From contig JACROR010000029.1 of the NCBI GenBank assembly GCA_016214345.1, forward strand, positions 1 to 38,536: a DNA stretch of 38,536 nucleotides. The letters are read 5' to 3'. The notes under the pieces were generated by a model. The model saw nothing but the letters and a program-made list of their open reading frames with translations. It did no database searches and had not been told where the DNA came from. The DNA comes from Candidatus Niyogiibacteriota bacterium (lineage in GTDB: Bacteria > Patescibacteriota > Minisyncoccia > JACROR01). This document shows positions 16,177 to 23,179 of this stretch, piece after piece (within the stretch, counting starts at the first letter, position 1; every line of letters begins with the position of its first letter). The translations under genes and the position numbers were made by a program.

Positions 16177-16224
16177 ATTTTTCGGCTACCTGCCTGCCGA
16201 CAGGCAGGCAGGTAGCCGAAAAAT
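16177..16224. repeat. Perfect 22-bp hairpin with CCTGCC/GGCAGG core
   Basis: Positions 16177-16198 and 16203-16224 are exact reverse complements around a GACA loop. The stem contains the CCTGCCTGCC / GGCAGGCAGG core of the dispersed palindrome family, extended by CGGCTA on the outside. It directly follows the putA terminator. The end of the stem is A-rich rather than T-rich on the plus strand, but the minus strand would read a T-run. Confidence 0.85.
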
Positions 16225-16255
16225 ATAGACGTTTAGCGTTGTTTGATTTTATGAT

Positions 16256-16314
16256 TGCGGGGGTCTCATATGTTATGGACGAGTACATCTATTTTTCAAA
16301 CTGGCTTGGATGTG
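16256..16314 (+). repeat. Copy 1 of a dispersed ~45-bp repeat
   Basis: It contains a 25-nt block (16263-16287) identical to the minus strand at 28096-28120, followed by TCTATTTTTCAAACTGGCTTGG, which is repeated with four changes at 16850-16876. It lies immediately upstream of the HicBA genes, and its right end overlaps the probable -35 box. Confidence 0.75.
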
Positions 16315-16335
16315 CTAATATCTTGGGCGTATAAT
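16306..16335 (+). promoter_or_regulatory. Probable hicBA promoter
   Basis: TTGGAT (16306-16311), an 18-nt spacer and a consensus TATAAT (16330-16335) would start transcription about 35 nt before hicB. The -35 lies in the end of the dispersed repeat. Confidence 0.45.
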
Positions 16336-16376
16336 TTGGTTTGGCGAAATTATATGAGATATGATAGTATCAAATT

Positions 16377-16601
16377 ATGAAACAGCAATTTACCGCAGTA
16401 TATAAAAAAAGCGGAAAATGGTATCTCGGATGGGTTGAGGAGCTTTCCGGCGTTAATACGCAAGGGCATACGCTTGCCGAGACGCGCAAAAATCTTAAAG
16501 AGGCGCTTTCTCTTGTCATTGAAGTGAATCGTCTAGTGAGCCGCGAAGATGCCGGCGCGCGCGCTCGGCGTGAACCGCTCATCATTCCTATCCCCGCATA
16601 A
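16377..16601 (+). CDS. hicB: HicB-type antitoxin
   Basis: The 74-residue protein has the partial RNase H fold pattern of HicB: FTAVYKKSGKWYLGWVEELSGVNTQGHTLAETRKNLKEALSLVIE. HicB binds and neutralises the HicA RNase and usually represses its own operon. The C-terminal DNA-binding helix-turn-helix or ribbon-helix-helix domain is absent, so autoregulation may be through the short form, as in many 70-80-residue HicB proteins. The stop codon directly abuts the hicA start. The order antitoxin first is the reverse of E. coli hicAB. The module sits between direct repeats at 16288-16314 and 16850-16876. Confidence 0.85.
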   Translation: MKQQFTAVYKKSGKWYLGWVEELSGVNTQGHTLAETRKNLKEALSLVIEVNRLVSREDAGARARREPLIIPIPA

Positions 16602-16796
16602 ATGAAACGACTTAATCTTATTAGACACCTTCGCAAAGAAGGGTGTACTCTTATGCGCGAGGGCGCGTCCCACAGCGTATTTTTAAATATTGTAACTCGA
16701 CGCACTTCGACCGTACCGCGACATATTGAGATCGATAATAATCTTGCCAGAAAAATTTGCCGCGATCTTGGCATTCCAAAATCAACTAAAAAATAA
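16602..16796 (+). CDS. hicA: HicA-type mRNA interferase toxin
   Basis: The 64-residue protein fits the double-stranded RNA-binding fold of HicA. MKRLNLIRHLRKEGCTLMREGASHSVF carries the catalytic histidine (H24 in GASH), and VPRHIEIDNNLARKICRDLGI is the usual second half (PRHxEIxxxLxxxIxxxLGI). HicA cleaves mRNA and tmRNA to arrest growth when its antitoxin is lost. There is zero gap to hicB, indicating coupled translation. No hairpin terminator is evident afterwards. Confidence 0.88.
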   Translation: MKRLNLIRHLRKEGCTLMREGASHSVFLNIVTRRTSTVPRHIEIDNNLARKICRDLGIPKSTKK

Positions 16797-16849
16797 AGGG
16801 TATTTGGCTTTGATCTCATTAGCGAAGAGGGGGCCGTCGGGTGCCATTT

Positions 16850-16876
16850 TCTATTTTTCAAACCGGCTCGGGCGTG
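16850..16876 (+). repeat. Copy 2 (partial) of the dispersed repeat, right of hicBA
   Basis: The 27 nt match 16288-16314 at 23 positions in the same orientation, so imperfect direct repeats bracket hicBA. The block continues with ACCGGCTCGGG, which also occurs in the minus-strand copy near 28130. The groES promoter starts 31 nt downstream. Confidence 0.65.
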
Positions 16877-16906
16877 ACGGTGCTTTCGGATGCCGCGGAC
16901 ACGCTC

Positions 16907-16934
16907 TTGACACTTGCGGATATTTCCCTAAAAT
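16907..16934 (+). promoter_or_regulatory. groESL promoter
   Basis: A consensus TTGACA (16907-16912), a 16-nt spacer and TAAAAT (16929-16934) place the start near 16941, inside the CIRCE operator. Confidence 0.75.
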
Positions 16935-16939
16935 GGAGA

Positions 16940-16966
16940 TTAGCACTCTTTGGTCAAGAGTGCTAA
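16940..16966. promoter_or_regulatory. CIRCE operator (HrcA binding site)
   Basis: TTAGCACTC, nine bases, GAGTGCTAA: an exact match to the CIRCE consensus of heat-shock operons. It overlaps the expected transcription start of groES, so an HrcA repressor, whose gene is not in this window, should control groESL. Confidence 0.95.
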
Positions 16967-16986
16967 AATAATAAAATTAATTTTTT

Positions 16987-17289
16987 ATGTCCAAATTAAG
17001 CATTAAGCCATTGGGCGATCGGGTGCTCTTGGAGCCCGTGGTGGAAGACGCCAAAACCAAATCCGGAATTGTGATACCGGATACGACGGAAAAAGAGCGT
17101 CCGGAGAAAGGCAGGGTGGTCGCCGTAGGAGAGGGTAAACGCCGCGAAGACGGAGGATTAATTCCCATGTCCGTCAAAAAAGGACAGACGGTTTTGTTTT
17201 CCAAATACGGTCCTAGCGAAATAAAGGTTGATCACAAAGAATATTTAATTGCCAAAGAAGACGATATTTTGGCGATTCTTGAAAATTAA
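16987..17289 (+). CDS. groES: Co-chaperonin GroES
   Basis: The 100-residue protein is a normal-length GroES. It shows LSIKPLGDRVLLEPV at the start, the mobile loop region with KTKSGIVIPDTTEKERPEKGRVVAVGEG, and the C-terminal VLFSKYGPSEIKVDHKEYLIAKEDDILAIL. It caps the GroEL cage during protein folding. No Shine-Dalgarno sequence is seen; the A/T-rich leader after CIRCE is about 20 nt. groEL follows after 67 nt containing a GC palindrome. Confidence 0.97.
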   Translation: MSKLSIKPLGDRVLLEPVVEDAKTKSGIVIPDTTEKERPEKGRVVAVGEGKRREDGGLIPMSVKKGQTVLFSKYGPSEIKVDHKEYLIAKEDDILAILEN

Positions 17290-17305
17290 TTTTTTTAGTT
17301 TTTAA

Positions 17306-17321
17306 TCCGCCAGCCGGCGGA
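17306..17321. repeat. TCCGCC/GGCGGA palindrome between groES and groEL
   Basis: The 16-mer TCCGCCAGCCGGCGGA also occurs at 18961-18976 (inside groEL) and 22366-22381. The copies here and at 22366 share 20 identical bases including the following CTAA. An inverted, slightly diverged copy is at 26468-26485. Confidence 0.75.
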
Positions 17322-17353
17322 CTAACCACTAAAAACTATAAACTAAGCACTAA

Positions 17354-19015
<1,662 letters not shown>

Positions 19016-19030
19016 TTATCGGTATGTCAG

Positions 19031-19066
19031 AAAACGCGCTTTGATGTTACATCAAGGCGCGTTTTT
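19031..19066 (+). terminator. groESL terminator
   Basis: AAAACGCGCTTTGATG pairs with CATCAAGGCGCGTTTT (one T-G) around a TTA loop, followed by T. Confidence 0.88.
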
Positions 19067-19083
19067 GTTAGGGCTAAATAAAA

Positions 19084-19109
19084 AACAATCCCGCGCAGAC
19101 GGGATTGTT
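19084..19109 (-). terminator. Terminator of the HExxH gene
   Basis: A 10-bp stem AACAATCCCG/CGGGATTGTT with a 6-nt loop is followed by a T-run on the minus strand, just after the stop at 19119. Confidence 0.8.
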
Positions 19110-19118
19110 AGATATTTT

Positions 19119-19436
19119 TTAGATTTTCCATTCGCCGGCTTTTAGTATAAAAGTTCCGATCTCCTTGATCTCATGGACCCTCATTTTATTTACAAAGCTG
19201 TCGGTGGCAACTTCTATCTTTCCTTCCCGCCAATCCGGATTTATGTGATGCAAGTATTCGTGCACCAGACATTCCACCAGCAGAAAGTAAATATTAATGG
19301 TTAAGGTTTTTTTCTCAAAATCAATTTCGGCATATTGTCTTTTATTGAGCCATTTTATATGTAGATTAAAAGTTTTAGAATTTAAAAAATCTTTTAGATT
19401 TTCCACTGAAGCTTTTGGATTTTTTGGTTCTGGCAT
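19119..19436 (-). CDS. Small HExxH zinc metalloprotease-like protein
   Basis: This 105-residue protein has LVEC-LVHEYLHHINPDW (HEYLH at 59-63), a zinc-protease motif in a helix, preceded by an amphipathic beta region (YAEIDFEKKTLTINIY). It lacks a signal peptide, so it is probably cytoplasmic. The size and the HExxHH pattern resemble minimal SprT- or ImmA/IrrE-like peptidase cores, but I cannot place it in a named family. AAGGAGG lies 7 nt before the ATG. A promoter TTGAAA-N17-TAGATT on the minus strand overlaps the lemA control region, so the two genes are divergent. It is a single-gene unit with its own terminator. Confidence 0.75.
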   Translation of the reverse strand: MPEPKNPKASVENLKDFLNSKTFNLHIKWLNKRQYAEIDFEKKTLTINIYFLLVECLVHEYLHHINPDWREGKIEVATDSFVNKMRVHEIKEIGTFILKAGEWKI

Positions 19437-19497
19437 TTGGAACCTCCTTGGTTGTAAATGTGCTAATTTTGTCTTATACTTAAATCTATTATTAGGC

Positions 19498-19503
19498 TAT
19501 AAT
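19498..19503 (+). promoter_or_regulatory. lemA -10 box, near-leaderless
   Basis: A perfect TATAAT ends 9 nt before the lemA ATG, and no Shine-Dalgarno sequence lies in between. No good -35 is seen at 17 nt. Confidence 0.5.
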
Positions 19504-19512
19504 ATTTTCAAT

Positions 19513-20067
19513 ATGAATACAATCTTGACGGTGATAGCGGTTTTGGCGGGGGTTGCGGTATTGTGGCTGGTCTTTACTTATAACAGACTGGTGACTTTGC
19601 GGTTTCGCGCCAAAGAAGCGATCTCGGATATTGATGTGCAGTTGAAACGCCGCTATGATCTGATCCCCAATTTGGTGGAGGCGGTCAAAGGTTATATGGC
19701 GCATGAAAAGGGTGTTTTGGAAAACGTAACAGCGGCTCGCGCGAAAGTTGCCTCCGGAGGAGATGCTTTAGCTCGTAGCCATGATGAAAATGTTTTATCA
19801 AGCACTTTGAAAACTTTGTTCGCGGTGGCGGAAAATTATCCCGATCTCAAGGCCAATGCCAATTTTTTGGATCTTCAGCGCGAATTGGCGGACACGGAAA
19901 ACAAAATTCAGGCGTCGCGCCGATTTTACAATACGACGGTTCGCGATCTGAACACCAAGATAGAAATCTTTCCCGTTAATTTGGTAGTTGGAACATTTGG
20001 TTTTTCGCGTATGGATTTTTTTGAGGCGGAAGATGAAGAAAAAGAGCCGGTGCAAGTACGATTTTAA
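19513..20067 (+). CDS. lemA: LemA family protein
   Basis: The 184-residue protein has one N-terminal membrane helix (about residues 3-22) and a helical-bundle domain. The family signature is visible in YNRLVTLRFRAKEAISDIDVQLKRRYDLIPNLVEAVKGY, and the FPVNLVVGTFGF end is also typical. The frame is open further upstream to 19297, but that extension lacks a start signal; the ATG at 19513 right after a TATAAT fits the family N-terminus. htpX follows after 2 nt, the common lemA-htpX pairing, suggesting a role in membrane stress with the HtpX protease. The biochemical function of LemA is not established. Confidence 0.93.
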   Translation: MNTILTVIAVLAGVAVLWLVFTYNRLVTLRFRAKEAISDIDVQLKRRYDLIPNLVEAVKGYMAHEKGVLENVTAARAKVASGGDALARSHDENVLSSTLKTLFAVAENYPDLKANANFLDLQRELADTENKIQASRRFYNTTVRDLNTKIEIFPVNLVVGTFGFSRMDFFEAEDEEKEPVQVRF

Positions 20068-20069
20068 TA

Positions 20070-20975
20070 ATGGCTTCTCTTTATACTCATCAGGAATCCA
20101 ATATCCGTAAAACTTGGCTTTTGTTCGCCTTGTTTTTCGGTGTAGTGACGGCCGTAGGGTTTGTTTTCGGTCAGCTTTACAATAATCCCGGCATTTTGTA
20201 TTTTGCCGTGTTTTTTAGCGTGGCCATGAGCATAACGAGTTATTGGTTTTCCGACAGGATAGTTTTGGCGACAAGCCATGCTGATCCGGTCTCTAAACAA
20301 AACGCTCCGGAGCTTTATAACATCGTGGAAAATCTGGCTATTACCGCGGGATTACCCACGCCCAAGATTTATCTGATAAAAGAAGCGTCTCCGAATGCCT
20401 TTGCTACGGGGCGAGACGCGCAGCATGCTGTGGTTGCGGTGACTTCAGGATTGCTCGATATTTTGGATCGTTCGGAATTGGAGGGGGTTTTAGCGCATGA
20501 AATGTCGCATATAGGGAATAGAGACATGCTGGTGTCGACTGTGGCGGTGGTGCTGGTGGGATTCGTGGCGTTGCTTTCCGATATGTTTTTGCGAAGCATG
20601 TTTTGGGGATCGTTCGGAGGAGATCGGGATGACCGCGGACGAAACGGCGCGATCATTGTTTTGATCGGAATTATTTTGGCGATCCTGGCGCCGATCGCGG
20701 CGTCTTTGATGCAGTTGGCGATTTCCCGCAAGCGTGAATTTTTGGCTGACGCGTCGGGAGCGATGCTTACTCGTTATCCTGAAGGCCTCGCGTCGGCGCT
20801 TCAAAAAATTTCGCAAAATCATGCGCCCATGAAATACGCCAATAATGCCACCGCGCATTTATTTATCGCCAATCCGTTCAAAGGCGGAAGCGGTAAGCAT
20901 TGGTTCGCGGGACTTTTCTTGACCCATCCGCCGATTGAAGACAGAATAGCAATATTGCGCGGCATGAAGATTTAA
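20070..20975 (+). CDS. htpX: Membrane zinc protease HtpX
   Basis: This 301-residue M48 protease has two N-terminal membrane helices (about residues 15-36 and 41-60), HEMSH (143-147) as zinc-binding catalytic motif, a further hydrophobic pair around residues 155-225, and KREFLADASGA supplying the third ligand. It degrades misfolded membrane proteins. It is cotranscribed with lemA at a 2-nt gap. The length and all key residues are normal for the family. Confidence 0.96.
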   Translation: MASLYTHQESNIRKTWLLFALFFGVVTAVGFVFGQLYNNPGILYFAVFFSVAMSITSYWFSDRIVLATSHADPVSKQNAPELYNIVENLAITAGLPTPKIYLIKEASPNAFATGRDAQHAVVAVTSGLLDILDRSELEGVLAHEMSHIGNRDMLVSTVAVVLVGFVALLSDMFLRSMFWGSFGGDRDDRGRNGAIIVLIGIILAILAPIAASLMQLAISRKREFLADASGAMLTRYPEGLASALQKISQNHAPMKYANNATAHLFIANPFKGGSGKHWFAGLFLTHPPIEDRIAILRGMKI

Positions 20976-20991
20976 TTTAATATCTTGAGGT

Positions 20992-21342
20992 ATGGAAAAA
21001 GAAAAAATACCATTGGAAAATCCTGAAAAAGCGCTTGAAGTATTCCGTGAAAATATGCGGTAGATGCGCGATGAAGAAAAAAGCGGGAAGCGCAAAACGG
21101 CGCATTTTTTGGAGCATGAGAAATTAAAGCTGCCCGAATTAGATCCTGAAAAATTGGCAGAAAGAGATTTGGAAATATGGCATAAGTATGAAAGTGGCGC
21201 GTTAACGTCGGAGGAATTTAAAGCATACAGGAAGTATAATTACGAACATAGTTTTGGTAATTCTGATACCTTGGCGCAATATATTGCCAATTTAGTTTTT
21301 GATTGGGATTCGTATCATGAGAAGTTTAAGGACAAAAAGTGA
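20992..21342 (+). pseudogene. Small acidic/basic protein interrupted by an in-frame TAG
   Basis: An ATG at 20992 opens 23 codons (MEKEKIPLENPEKALEVFRENMR), then TAG at 21061-21063, then the same frame continues for 92 codons to 21342 (MRDEEKSGKRKTAHFLEHEKLKLPELD and so on). The two parts read as one charged helical protein of about 116 residues if the TAG were a sense codon; CAG (Gln) is one change away. Alternatively the downstream ATG at 21064 starts a functional 92-residue protein. No family is recognised. It follows htpX by 16 nt. Confidence 0.6.
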
Positions 21343-21380
21343 GAGGATAAAAAGTAAAAAATAATTAAATGGAAAGGTGA

Positions 21381-21414
21381 CCTCAGCCCAGGGCTGACCA
21401 GCCTCGGGCTGAGG
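21381..21414. repeat. Two-block GC palindrome upstream of tRNA-Ser
   Basis: CCTCAGCCC (21381-21389) pairs with GGGCTGAGG (21406-21414), with CAGCCCAGGGCTG as a palindrome inside. The layout parallels the element at 2786-2813 in the tRNA-Leu remnant. Confidence 0.6.
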
Positions 21415-21438
21415 AGTATCAAGGTACATGATTGCAAC

Positions 21439-21489
21439 CGACTTGTCCAAAATTTTGAATATTTATGATAAAATTTTGGTAACAAGTCG
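21439..21489. repeat. Long A/T-rich inverted repeat upstream of tRNA-Ser
   Basis: CGACTTGTCCAAAATTTT (21439-21456) pairs with 21470-21489 except for a 2-nt bulge, around a 13-nt loop. It ends 3 nt before the inverted repeat that encloses tRNA-Ser. The loop holds TATGAT, a possible -10 for the tRNA. Confidence 0.7.
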
Positions 21490-21492
21490 CAG

Positions 21493-21606
21493 TCCCGCAT
21501 CAAAGCGGTGGGGTGTCTGAGTGGTTTAAGGAGCTTGCTTGGAGAGCAAGTGTACGAGAAATCGTACCGCGAGTTCAAATCTCGCCCCCACCGCTTTGAT
21601 GCGGGA
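21493..21606. repeat. Inverted repeat extending the tRNA-Ser acceptor stem
   Basis: TCCCGCATCAAAGC (21493-21506) is perfectly complementary to 21593-21606. It continues the 7-bp acceptor stem to 21 uninterrupted base pairs and pairs the discriminator base G21593. This is the same arrangement as around tRNA-Leu at 2848-2960. Confidence 0.9.
21507..21593 (+). tRNA. tRNA-Ser (anticodon GGA)
   Basis: The acceptor stem GGTGGGG/CCCCACC, discriminator G, anticodon stem CTTGC/GCAAG with loop TTGGAGA, a long variable arm (TGTACGAGAAATCGTACC) and the T-arm GCGAG-TTCAAAT-CTCGC are all intact, as in class II serine tRNAs. CCA is not encoded. The flanks form a 14-bp perfect extension of the acceptor stem. 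Confidence 0.95.
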
Positions 21607-21631
21607 GAGGATGGTTTATTGCCACAAGTCC

Positions 21632-21660
21632 TTGACACCATAGTTTAAATGTGTTATGTC
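21632..21660 (+). promoter_or_regulatory. Promoter of the CPBP protease gene
   Basis: TTGACA (21632-21637) and TATGTC (21655-21660) are spaced by 17 nt. The start would fall about 50 nt before the ATG at 21717. Confidence 0.45.
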
Positions 21661-21716
21661 TAAAATAGTTTAAATAGTACATTGCCAAATAAAAAGAAAG
21701 AAAGAGGGGTGGCGCG

Positions 21717-22208
21717 ATGCGTTGGTGGAAAAGATTGTCGGAATGGCTGGAAGAAGAAGCCTATGGAAAAAATGTCTTCTTTATCATGGTTGCCGCGGTG
21801 GTGTTTTGCCTATCTTGGTCTGCTACAGCTTTGTTTCTGATTCGTTGTGTAAGCGCTGGAGCGGCGTTGGCCAGCATAGTGAATGTGCTTAGGTTAGATC
21901 TTTATTCCCCGTTCATTTTGTTTGCGCTCGCGTTTTTTGAAGAACTTTTATTCCGCCTGCCCTTGGCCTTATTTGTGCGTGTGGGGTGGTCCCTGAACAG
22001 AGTGCTTATCATAGCTATCGCGATATCCATGTATTTTGGGTTTAGTCATGGAGGCGTCTCTCATATTTTTGTTCAGGGGGTGGATGGGTTCATATTTTCC
22101 ATGGTTTTTCTCAAATGCGGGGGATGGCAGAAACATTACGCCAAAGCTCTGTTAGCTTCATCCACAACCCATTTTATGTATAATGGCGTGTTGATGTGTT
22201 TAGCGTGA
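21717..22208 (+). CDS. CPBP family intramembrane metalloprotease
   Basis: This 163-residue protein has about four or five membrane helices. The three CPBP (CAAX protease and bacteriocin-processing) motifs are present: EELLFR (E75, E76, R80), FGFSH (H111) and HFMYN (H152, N156). Bacterial members process or degrade membrane peptides or give self-immunity to bacteriocins; the substrate here is unknown. A purine-rich AAAGAGGGG lies 8-10 nt before the ATG. It has its own promoter and terminator. It is shorter than most CPBP proteins but keeps the whole catalytic core. Confidence 0.88.
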   Translation: MRWWKRLSEWLEEEAYGKNVFFIMVAAVVFCLSWSATALFLIRCVSAGAALASIVNVLRLDLYSPFILFALAFFEELLFRLPLALFVRVGWSLNRVLIIAIAISMYFGFSHGGVSHIFVQGVDGFIFSMVFLKCGGWQKHYAKALLASSTTHFMYNGVLMCLA

Positions 22209-22234
22209 ATGGTTGCGTCTCTAAAGTTTGATGG

Positions 22235-22264
22235 ACCGGCGGGTTTAATGCTCGCCGGTTTTTC
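22235..22264 (+). terminator. Terminator after the CPBP gene
   Basis: ACCGGCGGG pairs with CTCGCCGGT (one G-T) around a 7-nt loop and runs into T. Confidence 0.8.
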
Positions 22265-22303
22265 TTTTGAAAACAGCGCATGGGAGTCGGATTCCCACGC
22301 TTG

Positions 22304-22351
22304 CATAGGTGCCACCTATGTATTCGGTTTCCAAGGTGCCACCTTGGAAAC
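22304..22351. repeat. Two AGGTGCCACCT-family palindromes in tandem
   Basis: CATAGGTGCCACCTATG (22304-22320) and a perfect 25-nt palindrome centred at 22339 (GTTTCCAAGGTG on the left arm) lie 6 nt apart. The first matches the core and flanks of 325-347; the second matches the arms at 239-301. A further imperfect hairpin, TGGGAGTC-G-GATTCCCA, is at 22281-22297. Confidence 0.75.
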
Positions 22352-22365
22352 ACTTCTAAAACCTA

Positions 22366-22381
22366 TCCGCCAGCCGGCGGA
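22366..22381. repeat. TCCGCC/GGCGGA palindrome upstream of the shikimate kinase gene
   Basis: This is an exact copy of the 16-mer found at 17306 and 18961; it shares 20 bases with the copy at 17306. Confidence 0.75.
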
Positions 22382-22450
22382 CTAATAGTCAGAGCCTATT
22401 ATTGTTGTGAATTTGCCGATATAAGACCAAATTGATTACAATTATTTTAT

Positions 22451-22954
22451 ATGAATTTTACTTTAATAGGCATGCCGGCTGCCGGAAAATCTTTTTTAGG
22501 AAAAAAATTAGCGGAGCGCGCGGGTTTTGCGTTTTTGGACATGGATGAGGTGATGGAAAAAGAATATGGCGAAAAGATAACCGCTATAGCCGCCAAACTG
22601 GGAGACGCTGAATTTATTAAAAAAGAATCCGAGGTGGCGATCGCCAACACGGCGCGTGAAAGCAATTTTGTAATTTCGACAGGCGGGAGCATGGTGTATA
22701 GCGACAACGCCATGCGGCATTTGCGGGAGATTTCAAAAATTATCTATCTTAGAGTCCCCCTATCCACGATAAAGGGGCGTATCGGCGGAGCGCCGCGCGG
22801 CATTATCGGTCTTCATGCAAAAACCTTAAAAGAGCTTTACGAGGAGCGGTGTATTTTATATGAGAAATATGCGGATGCCACTTTTGACGCGGATAGGGCG
22901 CCGGAAGCGGTCATTGATGACGCGGTGGAATGGATGCGCCGTTATACGGCATAA
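22451..22954 (+). CDS. aroK: Shikimate kinase-like P-loop kinase
   Basis: The 167-residue protein follows shikimate kinase: P-loop GMPAAGKS (7-14), the FLDMDEVME strand with the substrate-binding Asp pair (D30, D32), ISTGGS for the glycine-rich substrate loop, and a lid arginine in the APRGIIG segment followed by LYEERCILYEKYAD, also typical. The enzyme phosphorylates shikimate on the way to chorismate. No other shikimate pathway gene is in the window, and a related small-molecule kinase cannot be excluded. No ribosome-binding site is visible. It stands alone before a long inverted repeat. Confidence 0.82.
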   Translation: MNFTLIGMPAAGKSFLGKKLAERAGFAFLDMDEVMEKEYGEKITAIAAKLGDAEFIKKESEVAIANTARESNFVISTGGSMVYSDNAMRHLREISKIIYLRVPLSTIKGRIGGAPRGIIGLHAKTLKELYEERCILYEKYADATFDADRAPEAVIDDAVEWMRRYTA

Positions 22955-22959
22955 ATCCA

Positions 22960-23103
22960 TTGACCCCTCACCCAGAGATGGCAATATTTTTGTATTTATT
23001 CAATCAAGTTCTTGTCGGATTTATAGGTTCAAAAAACTTCGAGCATGTAATTAAATAAAAATGCAAAAATAAATACATTGCCACTCCTGGGTGAGGGGTT
23101 GAA
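22960..23103. repeat. Long imperfect inverted repeat between aroK and dnaG
   Basis: The ends pair through CCCCTCACCCAG / CTGGGTGAGGGG and then TGGCAAT / ATTGCCA, with A/T-rich inner arms (GTATTTATT / AATAAATAC) and a central spacer of about 60 nt. It fills most of the 225-nt gap. No start codon or coding sequence is convincing inside. Confidence 0.7.
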
Positions 23104-23179
23104 TTTACGGCGGTTTTAAGGTAGATTGTAGTTAACCTCGCACATAATTTAATATGGGTAAAATTTTGTAAAATTTGGC

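Noticed and set aside
16177-16224. Second terminator of putA
   Set aside because: On the plus strand the stem ends in A rather than T; the real terminator is at 16146-16176 and this hairpin fits the dispersed palindrome family.
19297-19512. Upstream extension of the lemA frame
   Set aside because: The frame overlaps the divergent HExxH gene and its promoter, lacks a start signal, and does not resemble the LemA N-terminus, which begins properly at 19513.
22304-22381. CRISPR array
   Set aside because: The repeats here are few, palindromic, of different sequence and without regular spacers; no cas genes are present.
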